64,000 nt of DNA from Clostridia bacterium (GCA_016938675.1 JAFGUF010000033.1:111522-175521); one strand, 5' to 3'; counted from the first letter of the stretch, positions 17,244-26,526 are shown. The notes: generated by a model not told the origin, from the sequence alone. Numbers and translations are program-made.

Positions 17244-17271
17244 TTTACAAAGAGGAATGCTATGCTATAAT
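17244..17271 (+). promoter_or_regulatory. SigA-type promoter for the ECF sigma operon
   Basis: TTTACA (17244-17249), 16-base spacer, TATAAT (17266-17271), 30 bases before the sigma start, with AAGGA in between. A housekeeping-type promoter means the operon is not solely dependent on its own ECF sigma. Confidence 0.65.
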
Positions 17272-17301
17272 TAATATTGAATAAAAGAAGGAATAGACTA
17301 T

Positions 17302-17895
17302 ATGTGCAGTAAAGATAAAGAGCTACTAAGCCGGGCGCTTAAAGGGGATATGTCCGCATTTGAGGAACTTATCAGTTCCAATGAAAAGCGGATATATAAC
17401 CTGTGTTTCCGTATGATGCGAAATGAGCAGGATGCTCAGGATATGGCGCAGGAAGCGCTTATCAAGGCCTGGAAGAGCCTGCGGAATTTCCACTTCAAAT
17501 CGGCATTTTCCACTTGGCTTTATAAGATAGCTGTAAACACATGCCTTGATGAATTAAGGAAGAGAAAAAACAATACCCAGTCAATAGAGGACCTGAGCGA
17601 AAAAGGCATCGAAATGCAGGATGAGGAATCCCTTGGCTTTGCCGATGAGAGCGCACTTAAGTCGGGATTGGAGCAGGCGCTTGATAAGCTGGAAGTAAAT
17701 GAAAAGCTTATTATTGTGCTTAAGGATGTTCAGGGGTACTCATATGAAGAAATAAGCCTTATATTAAGCTGCCCGATAGGCACAGTAAGGTCGCGGCTTT
17801 CTCGTTCACGCAGAAAATTAGCAGATATCTGCATAGAGATGGAACTTTATCCCGATGCGGTTCGTCAAAATATGAGTAAGGAGGCAGCAAGGTAA
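17302..17895 (+). CDS. ECF-type RNA polymerase sigma factor (sigma-70 group 4)
   Basis: 197 residues. Sigma region 2 spans about 20-90, with MMRNEQDAQDMAQEALIKAWKS resembling the -10-binding helix, followed by FSTWLYKIAVNTCLDELRK. Region 4 spans about 125-180, with SYEEISLILSCPIGTVRSRL as its helix-turn-helix. No region 1 or 3, so an ECF sigma. Its stop overlaps the next start (TAATG), coupling it to a zinc-finger anti-sigma. Similar modules answer envelope stress; the signal here is unknown. Confidence 0.93.
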   Translation: MCSKDKELLSRALKGDMSAFEELISSNEKRIYNLCFRMMRNEQDAQDMAQEALIKAWKSLRNFHFKSAFSTWLYKIAVNTCLDELRKRKNNTQSIEDLSEKGIEMQDEESLGFADESALKSGLEQALDKLEVNEKLIIVLKDVQGYSYEEISLILSCPIGTVRSRLSRSRRKLADICIEMELYPDAVRQNMSKEAAR

Positions 17896-18770
17896 TGAAT
17901 TGTTATAAATGCAAAAAAATGATAGAAAAAATCCATAATGACTGTATTAATAGCAATGAATTACAGTCTGTAAAAAATCATATTCTGAAATGCGAATCTT
18001 GCAGGGCATATTACAATGTAATGGAGCAGATGGTAAAGGATTTAGCTTCTCTTGAGCAAAAAGAATTGCCAGTAGGATTCCACAATAAGCTGCATTTTGC
18101 TCTTCAAAGAGAGTCAAAACAGCCTTCAAAGGCCAGTTTTAAATTCTCAAGAGGCCTAAAAATAGCCGCGGTGAGCGCATTCTCCGCACTGCTCATTATA
18201 GCCGCAGTTAACATACTGCCAAGGCAGGGAGTTAATGTGCTGCCAAAGATGGCTATGGATGAAGCTATGGAAGCACCCGCTGAGGAAAGCGACACTATGT
18301 TTGATGTAACAACAGAAAGCCAGACCAACGCGCTGGAATACAGCATGGCAGGCGAGATGGAAGATGCGGCACCACAGGAGGATGTGTCCAGGGATAGCGT
18401 GGAGGACAACGAAAAGTCCGCGAACTCATTAAGCGCAATAGAAAGCGGGGACACAATTATTCTGATGATTGAATCAGATGATGCAGGGCAAACATATCAA
18501 GATATCAGCCAAAGCCTGCCGGAATCACTTCCGCCAGCGAATAAATGGATGCTTGATAATCTTGATGAGCCATCTGACTATTTGGAAATCCGCCTGCTTC
18601 TGGGTTTAAATGAAGCACTCAGCCTTTCAGGAGAAATCTCGTCTACATACGCAGACGAACTGATTCTTAGTGAAACCAGGCATTTAGAATATGAAAACTA
18701 TGCAGAAGAAACTGCCGGCCTTAGTGATATTGTATATGTATTAATCATCATTGAGCAAAGCACACAATAA
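17895..18770 (+). CDS. Membrane-anchored zinc-finger (ZAS) anti-sigma factor
   Basis: 291 residues. The cytoplasmic N-terminus has the ZAS signature H29-x3-C33-x2-C36, with an additional CYKC at 3-6. One membrane helix lies at about 87-107 (LKIAAVSAFSALLIIAAV). The 180-residue outer domain is acidic and serine/glutamate-rich and has no recognised fold; it probably senses the signal or is the target of regulated cleavage. Function as the antagonist of the preceding sigma is inferred from the motif and the one-base overlap. Confidence 0.85.
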   Translation: MNCYKCKKMIEKIHNDCINSNELQSVKNHILKCESCRAYYNVMEQMVKDLASLEQKELPVGFHNKLHFALQRESKQPSKASFKFSRGLKIAAVSAFSALLIIAAVNILPRQGVNVLPKMAMDEAMEAPAEESDTMFDVTTESQTNALEYSMAGEMEDAAPQEDVSRDSVEDNEKSANSLSAIESGDTIILMIESDDAGQTYQDISQSLPESLPPANKWMLDNLDEPSDYLEIRLLLGLNEALSLSGEISSTYADELILSETRHLEYENYAEETAGLSDIVYVLIIIEQSTQ

Positions 18771-18853
18771 TAAGCCTAATAAAAAATGTAGGCAGAAATA
18801 TTACGATACTCATTGATGAATAATCCAAATGCGTAACAACAAAGGAGAAAATT

Positions 18854-19591
18854 ATGAATACAAAACAAATTATTTTAGTAGCAGCAGCTGCTGCAGTGCT
18901 CGTACTGGGCGGATTCCTAATGACAATGCTGCTGACAAACAATGGTGCATCAGATGCATCCGTTTCTACAATCAGCGTATCAGGTGTATGCGAAATTTCT
19001 GTTCCCGCTGACGTAGGCTACATTCAAATGGGCGTAGAAACCCAGGACAAAGACGTAAAAAAAGCACAGCAGGACAATGCAGAAGACATGCAGAAAGTTA
19101 TTGATGCAGTTAAAGAGCTTGGCCTAGCTGACGAAGACATAACAACAAGCAACTACTCAATATACCCTTATTATGACTATAACGACGGAGCAAGATCCGA
19201 AGAACCTGATTATTACATAGTAAGTAATACTGTAAAATTGAGAGTAAAAGACCTTGATATACTGGGCGATGTTATAGACATAGCTGCCGAAGCGGGCGCA
19301 AACAGAGCATATAATATCTATTTTGACGCTGAAGACACAGACGCATCAAAAGATGAGGCTCTTGCCAACGCGGTGGCTGATGCTCTCCGCAAAGCAGGTA
19401 TAATAGCCGATGCAGCCGATGTGAAAGTTGTCGGCATCAAAACGATTAGTGACCAGACATACTATTCAACAGGCTACTATGATTACGCCGTTGCAGATAC
19501 CATGGACTCTGCAGCCCGATACTCAACGCCAGTTATGAGCGGAGAAGTAAGCGTAACTGCCAATGTATATGTAGAAGTAATAATAAGATAA
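18854..19591 (+). CDS. SIMPL domain (DUF541) exported protein
   Basis: 245 residues with a signal or anchor segment at about 5-28 and a SIMPL/DUF541 domain from about 37. Markers are ISVSGVCEISVPADVGYIQ, the KVIDAVKELGLADEDITTSNYSI segment and a conserved C-terminal SVTANVYVEV strand. SIMPL proteins are envelope proteins of uncertain function, related to E. coli YggE and implicated in oxidative or envelope stress. It follows the anti-sigma gene by 83 bases with an AAGGAG site and ends in a terminator, so it is probably the effector gene of the sigma operon. Confidence 0.85.
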   Translation: MNTKQIILVAAAAAVLVLGGFLMTMLLTNNGASDASVSTISVSGVCEISVPADVGYIQMGVETQDKDVKKAQQDNAEDMQKVIDAVKELGLADEDITTSNYSIYPYYDYNDGARSEEPDYYIVSNTVKLRVKDLDILGDVIDIAAEAGANRAYNIYFDAEDTDASKDEALANAVADALRKAGIIADAADVKVVGIKTISDQTYYSTGYYDYAVADTMDSAARYSTPVMSGEVSVTANVYVEVIIR

Positions 19592-19603
19592 CAAACCTCA
19601 ATT

Positions 19604-19636
19604 AAAAAGGTTCACTTGAAAAGGTGGACCTTTTTT
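19604..19636 (+). terminator. Terminator after the SIMPL gene
   Basis: AAAAAGGTTCAC (from 19604) pairs with GTGGACCTTTTTT (ending 19636) around a short loop. Confidence 0.85.
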
Positions 19637-19688
19637 GATATCATGTTTTTATAGTCTCCATACTGCTTAAAAAGTAAGGACAAGAAAA

Positions 19689-21089
19689 ATGAACGAAAAG
19701 AAGGAACAGCCTAAAAAAAACAGTAGGCTTGACAAATTCTTATTCTATGCCAAGTTCGCTATACTAATTATAGTAGCGGCTCTTTTTACTATTGCATATT
19801 CTTTGTCCTATAGAGAATTCCCCTCTTCCACTGCCCAGCATAAATTCGCCGAGCGAAGCACAGAAATTCCCTCGGATGAAGATACAGAATACCCTCCTAT
19901 TAATGTGCTGATTGTAATAGGTTATAGTGAGAACTATTCTGATATAGCATATGCTGATTTTAATTATGTAAAGAGCATTACAGAAAACATAGAGAATATC
20001 TCATACGATATATTTATTCTAAATGAAAACAGCAATAATTCCTCCATCCTTCAGAATATTACCGATAGCATGATTCTCAGGCTCTATGAGAACAAAACCT
20101 ATCAATACATAATATCAATCGGTGATAGTGCCATCTATTCATCAGAGGAAATAAGGGATTTATTCTTCCCTGCAGCTAAATTATTGGTTTTCAGCGCAAG
20201 CAGCGGCGCAGTATACGATGCACTTGTGCCAGTCAACTCAAAGGAAGATATGATAATAAAAACCATTGAAACAGCTGAAAAGGTCAATCCCCTTGCAGAA
20301 AGCATCCTGCTAATTGGCGATAATGCAGACTACAGCAGCACCGTTATTCAAACAGCGGAAGCATATATAAAAACTACCGGCTTGTCCTCATATGCTATGC
20401 GTTCTGATGAATACAGCCTTGAGAGTATAGCAGAGTATATAAAAAGTAAAGGTAATAGAGTTTCTGTAATTTACGTTTCTTATACAGACGAAACCTACGA
20501 TGATTCAAACGGACAGGCAGATGCAATAAACAAGCTATACGATGAGACCGGTGCGCTGATATTCGATTTATCACCATTTAAAATATCCGAAGAGAGTAAA
20601 GCTTCCATAAGATATTGGCAGGATTTTAAGGCGGAAGAACCACTGGCATACCTAGCACTTACCCCCGAAAACACCGCATCATATAATTATGAGCTGATTG
20701 AGCTTGCAGCGGCTAATATTCCGATTACCGAAGAAGTTAGTTTATCTTCAAGCAAGTATGCCTCCACATCAGCATTTTTCAGCTGGTGCATGGCCAATAT
20801 GGGCTATTATGATTTCCCGGTATCTGCAGAAAAGCAGATGGAATTCTGCAAAGAGAACGAGCTGATGACGGAAGCTGAAAACCTAAGTCCGGGGGATATT
20901 ATCTTTATAGCAGCTGGCAGCGAAAACCCTGTTGACAGCCGGCTGGAGACCGCCATATATATCGAAGAAGGGCTCGTTATATATACAAATAAAAACGGGC
21001 TTCTTTGCTTCACAAATCCGCCCGAAAATAATCTAATTATTGCCTATGCCAGCCCGTACTCGCTTTTTGATCATAAATCAGCTGATTAA
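19689..21089 (+). CDS. Membrane-anchored protein: type-1 binding-protein-like region plus probable degenerate NlpC/P60 tail
   Basis: 466 residues. One membrane helix at about 20-42 puts the rest outside the cell. Residues about 68-345 alternate strands and helices (INVLIVIG, YIISIGDS, AKLLVFSAS, ESILLIGD, VSVIYVSYTDE), like the periplasmic-binding type 1 fold of ABC_sub_bind proteins. Residues 351-466 resemble NlpC/P60 (a TSAFFSW stretch, PVSAEKQ, LSPGDIIFI, AIYIEEG), but the expected catalytic Cys is Thr360 and the expected His is Glu420. If the alignment is right, the tail is catalytically dead and may bind peptidoglycan or sense a ligand. Convergent overlap of 12 bases with the radical SAM gene. 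Confidence 0.55.
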   Translation: MNEKKEQPKKNSRLDKFLFYAKFAILIIVAALFTIAYSLSYREFPSSTAQHKFAERSTEIPSDEDTEYPPINVLIVIGYSENYSDIAYADFNYVKSITENIENISYDIFILNENSNNSSILQNITDSMILRLYENKTYQYIISIGDSAIYSSEEIRDLFFPAAKLLVFSASSGAVYDALVPVNSKEDMIIKTIETAEKVNPLAESILLIGDNADYSSTVIQTAEAYIKTTGLSSYAMRSDEYSLESIAEYIKSKGNRVSVIYVSYTDETYDDSNGQADAINKLYDETGALIFDLSPFKISEESKASIRYWQDFKAEEPLAYLALTPENTASYNYELIELAAANIPITEEVSLSSSKYASTSAFFSWCMANMGYYDFPVSAEKQMEFCKENELMTEAENLSPGDIIFIAAGSENPVDSRLETAIYIEEGLVIYTNKNGLLCFTNPPENNLIIAYASPYSLFDHKSAD

Positions 21090-21689
21090 CGGCCTTATTT
21101 TAAGCTCTACACCTATTGTATCCGCAATTACCCTACACTCATTCTGAACCTCTTCAGGCAGTATATCCACAATTGTCAGTGTGACTGAAGGCACGTGGAG
21201 TTTGCATTTTTCCGCAAAGTCAAGCATTCCCTGAAAGGCATCTAACCCATATATACTGTGGCATATATTGTCGTAGGCTGCAGCGTCGCTGTGGTTTAAT
21301 GATATTGATACTTTGTCGATTATTCCTTCAAATCGCGGAGTTATATCCTTTTTGTAATAAAGATTTGCATGCCCGTTCGTATTTATCCTGATCGGAAGTC
21401 CATACTTCTGCTTTATTTCTCTCGCGGTTTCAATCAATGTATCAAGCCTCAGCGTGGGCTCTCCGTATCCGCAGAAAACTATCTGCTTATACTTGGATAC
21501 ATCAAAATTATTAAACTGCTCCATTATATCTGCTGTGTCCGGCTCTTTTCTCAGCCATAGAACATCAGTGCCTATGCCGTCCTTCTGGTTTCTTACGCAG
21601 AACTCGCAGTTGCTTGTGCATTTATTGGTCAGGTTTATGTATAAATTATCATTAAGTTCATATACATAAACATTATCTCTATGTTTCAT
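21078..21689 (-). CDS. TatD-linked radical SAM protein
   Basis: 203 residues, a compact radical SAM core. The cluster cysteines are C24, C28 and C31 (NKCTSNCEFCVRN), and the glycine-rich SAM-binding strand is VFCGYGEPTL (about 71-80). Short length and position immediately downstream of tatD match the family annotated as TatD-associated radical SAM (TIGR04038). The substrate is unknown. 16 bases separate it from tatD, so it is co-transcribed with metG-tatD. Confidence 0.88.
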   Translation of the reverse strand: MKHRDNVYVYELNDNLYINLTNKCTSNCEFCVRNQKDGIGTDVLWLRKEPDTADIMEQFNNFDVSKYKQIVFCGYGEPTLRLDTLIETAREIKQKYGLPIRINTNGHANLYYKKDITPRFEGIIDKVSISLNHSDAAAYDNICHSIYGLDAFQGMLDFAEKCKLHVPSVTLTIVDILPEEVQNECRVIADTIGVELKIRPLIS

Positions 21690-21705
21690 ATCTGTTCAGT
21701 TATCC

Positions 21706-22470
21706 TTATATATTAAAAAATCTTTCAGCGTTATTATAGGTTATCTCCGCCATTTCTTCAATAGCAATCCCTTTTATCTCCGCCATCTTCCTCGCAACCT
21801 CTGCCACATATTTAGGCTCGTTCCTTTTGCCTCTGTATGGCACTGGCGCCATATACGGGCAGTCCGTTTCAATCATCAGCCTCTCAATCGGCACATACTT
21901 TACAACGTCTAATATCTTGTTTGCATTTTTAAAGGTTATTACACCGGTAAAGGAAATCATCATTCCAGCATCCAGGCATATTTTAGCGCTTTCTAGTGAC
22001 CCTCCGTAGCAATGCATAACAGCATTGTTTGCGCACCTTCCCTGCCTTACCATAGGAAGGAAATCACCAAAAGCTTCCCTGATATGATAAACAGCTGGCA
22101 GATTAAGCCTTTGCGCCATATCCATCTGTATTTCAAAGGCGTGCATCTGCATATCCCTTGGAGAAAAATCATAATGGTAATCCAACCCTATTTCACCAAT
22201 AGCCACGACTTTTTTATCGGCTGCCATCTTTTCGAACTCAGCAATATCAGATTCCTTAAAGTCTTTTGCATCATGGGGGTGAAGCCCTACTGCAGCATAC
22301 ATGCCTTCGTGTTTTGACGCAATATCAATACACTGGCGAGATGTCTCAATATCTGTTCCCACCGTTATAGCCTTCAATACATTGTTATATTTCAGCTCGG
22401 CTATTACATCTTCCCTGTCATCGTCGAATCTTTTATCCTCAAGATGAGTATGCGTATCAAAGAGCTTCAT
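21706..22470 (-). CDS. TatD family metal-dependent hydrolase
   Basis: 254 residues from MKLFDTHTHLEDKRF. This start is chosen because its ATG overlaps the metG stop as TGATG and it aligns with the family N-terminus. Metal ligands: HTH at 6-8, EIGLDYHYD (Glu near 94), H in VYHIREAF, H in MHCYGGS and D in ETDCPYMAP. TatD enzymes are magnesium-dependent 3'-5' DNA exonucleases. The metG-tatD pairing is conserved in many Firmicutes. Confidence 0.93.
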   Translation of the reverse strand: MKLFDTHTHLEDKRFDDDREDVIAELKYNNVLKAITVGTDIETSRQCIDIASKHEGMYAAVGLHPHDAKDFKESDIAEFEKMAADKKVVAIGEIGLDYHYDFSPRDMQMHAFEIQMDMAQRLNLPAVYHIREAFGDFLPMVRQGRCANNAVMHCYGGSLESAKICLDAGMMISFTGVITFKNANKILDVVKYVPIERLMIETDCPYMAPVPYRGKRNEPKYVAEVARKMAEIKGIAIEEMAEITYNNAERFFNI

Positions 22471-24398
22471 CAGCTTACTTTGCATCCTTCTGTTACGCCG
22501 CTTTCCGGTGAACATACAACCAGCGTACCGTCCTCATTCTCTGCGCAGAGTATCATGCCTTCGGAAAGCACACCTCTCAGCTTGACAGGTTTAAGGTTAA
22601 TTATTACCATAACACTTTTGCCGACCATGTCCTCTGGCTTATAGTGTTTTGCAATGCCCGATACTATCTGGCGCACCTGATTGCCCACCTTAATCTGAGA
22701 TACCAGAAGTTTATCTGATTTCTCGACCTTTTTGCATTCTAAAACTTTGCCTACTCTTATATCAACCTTGTCAAAATCGTCTATTTCTATTTCCGGCTTT
22801 GAAAGTATTTCTATATCTTTCTTTGGGGCATTCTTCGCGTTTTCTTCATCAAGCTCTGCAAGCTTCTCTTCGGCATCTATTCTCGCAAATAGTATCTCGC
22901 CCTCGCCCAGTGTATCGCCCGGCTTCATTCCTTCAAATGATTTCAGACTGTCCCAGTCTGTAGCGCTAGTATTAAGCTGCTTAAAGATCTTCTGTGATGT
23001 CTCCGGCATAAATGACGAAAGCATTACTGCAGAGAATCTGATGGACTCCAATAGGTTGTATAGAACAGTTCCCAGGCGCTTCTTCTTGCTCTCATCTTTT
23101 GCCAGAAGCCATGGATATGTTTCATCAATATATTTATTCGACCTTCTCAAGAGCTCAAAAACATGGCTTATAGCGTCCGCAACCTTCAGGTGGTTCATGG
23201 ATGCAATCAGCTTATCCGGGGTGGAGAGCGCAAGGCTTATCAGTTCTTTATCAATATCTTCTGCTTCAGTGGGCGCCATAACCTTTGAATCGAAATATTT
23301 CTTACTCATTGCAATAGTTCTGTTTACAAGATTTCCAAGGATATTTGCAAGCTCGGAATTTATTCGCTCAATAAGGAGCCCATATGTCAGGGAGCCATCG
23401 TTTGCAAAGGGCATTTCATGCAATAGGTAATACCTTACAGCCTCCACGCCAAAGTGATTGACCAATTGCCTGGCATATATGACGTTTCCCTTTGATTTAC
23501 TCATCTTGTCGGTGCCCTGCAGCAGCCAAGGATGCCCGAAAACCTGCTTAGGAAGTTCAAGCCCTAGAGCCATCAGCATAATCGGCCAGTATAGCGTATG
23601 GAATCTTAATATATCTTTACCTATTAGATGCACATTAGCCGGCCAGTATTTATTAAACAGCGGAGCGTCTGCCTCCGTGTCGTATCCCAATGCTGTAATG
23701 TAGTTAGATAGGGCGTCTATCCAAACATAGATTACGTGCCCCTCGTCAAATGTAACAGGGATTCCCCACGTAAATGACGTGCGCGACACGCACAAGTCCT
23801 GCAGCCCAGGCTTGATAAAGTTATTGATCATTTCATTTTTTCTGGATTCCGGCTGGATGAATTCAGGATTATCTTCAATGTGCTTCATCAGCCTTTCCTG
23901 ATAATTTGAAAGCTTCAGAAAGTATGCTTCTTCTTTAGCTTTTTCTACTGGATCGCCGCAGTCTGGGCATTTACCTTCGTTCAGCTGCGCCTCAGTGTAG
24001 AATGATTCACAGGCTGTGCAGTACCATCCTTCATAAGAGCTTTTATAGATATCTCCTTGTTTATAGAGCTTTTCAAAAATCTTCTGCACTGCCTTCTCAT
24101 GATAATCATCTGTTGTTCTTATAAATTTATCATAGCTGGTACCCATGAAATCCCATATTTCTTTAACTTCGGAGGCTATTTTGTCCACATGCTCTTTCGG
24201 CGATATTCCCATCTCCTTAGCCTGATTTTCTATTTTCTGCCCATGCTCATCTGTACCTGTCAGGAAGAATACATCGTATCCTGTCTGTCGCTTGAATCTG
24301 GCAATTGAGTCAGCAAGAACGGCCTCATAGGTGTTTCCTATATGCGGCGTTTTTGATGTGTAGGCTATAGCTGTAGTTATATAGTATTTTTCTTTCAT
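22470..24398 (-). CDS. metG: Methionyl-tRNA synthetase
   Basis: 642 residues from MKEKYYITTAIAYTS; GGAGG sits 5 bases before this ATG, so the ATG 12 bases upstream is rejected. HIGH is present as HIGN (19-22) and KMSKS exactly, near residue 300. A zinc knuckle is visible as CTAC plus CPDC around residues 125-148. The C-terminus carries the EMAP/Trbp tRNA-binding domain (DFDKVDIRVGKVLECKKV onward, last 110 residues). Expression is set by a Met T-box leader. Its stop overlaps tatD. Confidence 0.96.
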   Translation of the reverse strand: MKEKYYITTAIAYTSKTPHIGNTYEAVLADSIARFKRQTGYDVFFLTGTDEHGQKIENQAKEMGISPKEHVDKIASEVKEIWDFMGTSYDKFIRTTDDYHEKAVQKIFEKLYKQGDIYKSSYEGWYCTACESFYTEAQLNEGKCPDCGDPVEKAKEEAYFLKLSNYQERLMKHIEDNPEFIQPESRKNEMINNFIKPGLQDLCVSRTSFTWGIPVTFDEGHVIYVWIDALSNYITALGYDTEADAPLFNKYWPANVHLIGKDILRFHTLYWPIMLMALGLELPKQVFGHPWLLQGTDKMSKSKGNVIYARQLVNHFGVEAVRYYLLHEMPFANDGSLTYGLLIERINSELANILGNLVNRTIAMSKKYFDSKVMAPTEAEDIDKELISLALSTPDKLIASMNHLKVADAISHVFELLRRSNKYIDETYPWLLAKDESKKKRLGTVLYNLLESIRFSAVMLSSFMPETSQKIFKQLNTSATDWDSLKSFEGMKPGDTLGEGEILFARIDAEEKLAELDEENAKNAPKKDIEILSKPEIEIDDFDKVDIRVGKVLECKKVEKSDKLLVSQIKVGNQVRQIVSGIAKHYKPEDMVGKSVMVIINLKPVKLRGVLSEGMILCAENEDGTLVVCSPESGVTEGCKVS

Positions 24399-24459
24399 GT
24401 AAACCTCCATGATAATCTAATTAAGTATGTTAAAATTTATAGAAATCCTCTTAATCAGG

Positions 24460-24736
24460 CGAATAAAAAAGCTCAGACCCAATAAGGGACGAGCTATCGT
24501 GTTACCACCCTAGTTTAAGCGCAGAACCGCGCTTATCTCTTTCCCGAGCCGTAAAATATTTATCAGGCATTACGATTCAGTTTGGGTTATAACGTTCCCA
24601 TGTACGGCTCAGGATAATTATTCACCCGGCTGCTCGTGGAAGCCATCTTCATAATACTCTCTCTGTACAGCTTTCACCAAAAACGCTGATTCTCTTTCAC
24701 AGTATTTGTATTACTACTCTTTTCCGTCATTGCATT
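24460..24736 (-). ncRNA. T-box riboswitch of metG, Met (AUG) specifier
   Basis: Read on the minus strand: Stem I with an AGAGA-type bulge and distal loop (GGTGAAAG); a specifier loop right after the GTATT strand that reads ATG (24652-24650) followed by A; the T-box core AGGGTGGTAAC, whose UGGU (24507-24504) pairs with an A73-CCA tRNA end; then a terminator hairpin with a T run at about 24496-24464. The codon matches the downstream metG. Uncharged tRNA-Met is expected to stabilise the antiterminator. Confidence 0.9.
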
Positions 24737-24742
24737 TACCCA

Positions 24743-24771
24743 ATTATAATTTTTATTTCTTCCTTTGTCAA
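24743..24771 (-). promoter_or_regulatory. Consensus SigA promoter of the metG leader
   Basis: On the minus strand TTGACA (24771-24766), exactly 17 bases, TATAAT (24748-24743): a full consensus match upstream of the T-box. Confidence 0.85.
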
Positions 24772-24930
24772 TAATTTAGTCGCTGTATGTAATCATTTGC
24801 CAATATCCTTAAGTTTTTTTAGAAATTAAGAAAGTATCTTTTGACTGTGTAATTTGGCAGCATACAGCTTTGTTGAGTAATCCATCGATTCCATTAATCT
24901 ATTTATAATGTTTATCTGTCAACATTACTC

Positions 24931-24959
24931 TTGCAGTATTAAGATACTGATTGTATAAT
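24931..24959 (+). promoter_or_regulatory. SigA-type promoter of lgt
   Basis: TTGCAG (24931-24936), 17-base spacer, TATAAT (24954-24959), 52 bases before lgt. The stretch 24772-24930 between this and the metG promoter shows nothing else. Confidence 0.7.
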
Positions 24960-25011
24960 AAAATTATAAATATGAACAAATTGTTAATAGGCATAATTAG
25001 GGAGGCATATA

Positions 25012-25980
25012 ATGATAGATCCTGTCGCTTTTACAATTAACATTGATAACGGGGCTGTTGTAAAAGACATATACTGGTATGGGATAATAATAGCAACAGG
25101 AATGATACTTGCGTTGCTGGTTGCCATAAGAAATGCAAAGAGAATGGGCAAAAAGCCCGAAATGATAATTGACTTTTCAGTGTTTGCAATAGTCTTGGCA
25201 ATAATCGGCGCACGCGCCCACTACGTAGTTTGGTCCTGGGAATTCTTTGAAGGTGAACCTTTCTGGAAGGTTTTTGCGATCTGGGAAGGCGGACTTGCAA
25301 TATACGGCGGCATAATCGGCGGAGTAATAGCTGCAATTATATATACTAGATTCAAAAAGATATCTCTGCTCGCCCTTCTTGATATTATGGTTCCCTCGTT
25401 AATACTTGGGCAGTCAATAGGCAGATGGGGCAATTTCGCCAATCAGGAGGCATTCGGCTATCCTGTGTTTAATGAAAAGTTCTGGCACTTCCCTATTACA
25501 GTATTTATTGAGAGAACAAGCCAATACCATCTGGCCACTTTCTTCTATGAAAGCCTTTGGGACTTCATAGGCTTCATTATACTGATGGTTTCTTTAAGAA
25601 AATCTAAAAAAGAAGGAAAGACATTCTTTCTCTATATGATAATATACGGCCTCGGAAGAGTTGTAATAGAGGGCCTCAGAACGGACTCACAGATGTTCCT
25701 GAATACTAACATCAGAATAAACCAAGTACTCAGTGCATTGTTTATAATAGTAGGCGGAGCGCTGTATCTATTCAGCCGAAGCTCAAAAGACTATGTTCTT
25801 GTTTCGGATGAAGAAGAAACCGAGCCCAAAAAAAGCAGACCGTCCCGAATACAGGTGCGCAAAGTTGATGAGCCAAAAAGAAGCCAAAGCGAAAGCGTAA
25901 TAAACGAGTATAAGGCAGTAACTGATGAAATGCGGCGGCAACGAGAAAAGTCCAAAGCAGATAAGGAGACAGATAAATGA
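25012..25980 (+). CDS. lgt: Prolipoprotein diacylglyceryl transferase
   Basis: 322 residues, polytopic (about seven helices). The Lgt signature is present as SIGRWGNFANQEAFG (about 140-154), with EGGLAIYGG (about 91-99) at the site usually HGGL, a frequent Firmicutes variant. It transfers diacylglycerol from phosphatidylglycerol to lipobox cysteines, for example those of the PBP and DUF362 lipoproteins in this window. The last 55 residues form a charged cytoplasmic tail longer than the family norm. A GGAGG site precedes the ATG; the stop overlaps the next ATG by 4 bases. Confidence 0.95.
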   Translation: MIDPVAFTINIDNGAVVKDIYWYGIIIATGMILALLVAIRNAKRMGKKPEMIIDFSVFAIVLAIIGARAHYVVWSWEFFEGEPFWKVFAIWEGGLAIYGGIIGGVIAAIIYTRFKKISLLALLDIMVPSLILGQSIGRWGNFANQEAFGYPVFNEKFWHFPITVFIERTSQYHLATFFYESLWDFIGFIILMVSLRKSKKEGKTFFLYMIIYGLGRVVIEGLRTDSQMFLNTNIRINQVLSALFIIVGGALYLFSRSSKDYVLVSDEEETEPKKSRPSRIQVRKVDEPKRSQSESVINEYKAVTDEMRRQREKSKADKETDK

Positions 25981-26516
25981 AAAAGAAGCAAACAGGGATA
26001 ATTTGGGCAGTAGCTTTGATCCTTACGGGATTGATTATTCTACTGTCATCATTTGAAGTGATAGTAATAAGCGAAAGCGTTTTTCTATTCGCGGCAATCG
26101 CAGTAATAGGGGTTGTTTTCCATGTGGCGTGCTTTGTCGGCAAGCCCCGCAAATACAACTTGCTGGTTCCCGGCGGCATGCTGATCATAATAGCGGCTTT
26201 ATTTATTGCAAGGGAATATTCAGATAATATCAATATAAACGTAATATGGCCAATCATAATACTTTCAGCGGCCTTCGGAATGCTGGAACAGAAGATATTC
26301 AGCAAGGGCGCACAGGGAAGCTGGGTTTCAATAATCGTCGTTTCAATAATAGGCTTTTTCTTCCTTATAAAATATAACCTCGGATTTGGAAAAGCATTCG
26401 GAGCGCTCCTTATAGTAATAGGCATAATAATAGTAGCACGAATAACAAGGACTCTTCCTAAACCCGAAAATAAAAAAACAGAAGAAGCCCCGAAGGACGA
26501 ATTCGACGAAATATAA
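25977..26516 (+). CDS. Small polytopic membrane protein, DUF5668/LiaF-TM-like
   Basis: 179 residues with six or so hydrophobic segments in hairpin pairs (about 8-25, 30-52, 61-77, 89-105, 116-131, 136-152) and a charged, glutamate-rich tail. The N-terminal IIWAVALILTGLIILL and VIWPIIILSAAFGML phrases recall the four-helix LiaI/LiaF-TM (DUF5668) family, often in envelope-stress operons. Function unknown. Translationally coupled to lgt by ATGA overlap; followed by a terminator. Confidence 0.6.
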   Translation: MKKKQTGIIWAVALILTGLIILLSSFEVIVISESVFLFAAIAVIGVVFHVACFVGKPRKYNLLVPGGMLIIIAALFIAREYSDNININVIWPIIILSAAFGMLEQKIFSKGAQGSWVSIIVVSIIGFFFLIKYNLGFGKAFGALLIVIGIIIVARITRTLPKPENKKTEEAPKDEFDEI

Positions 26517-26526
26517 TATGAATGCT

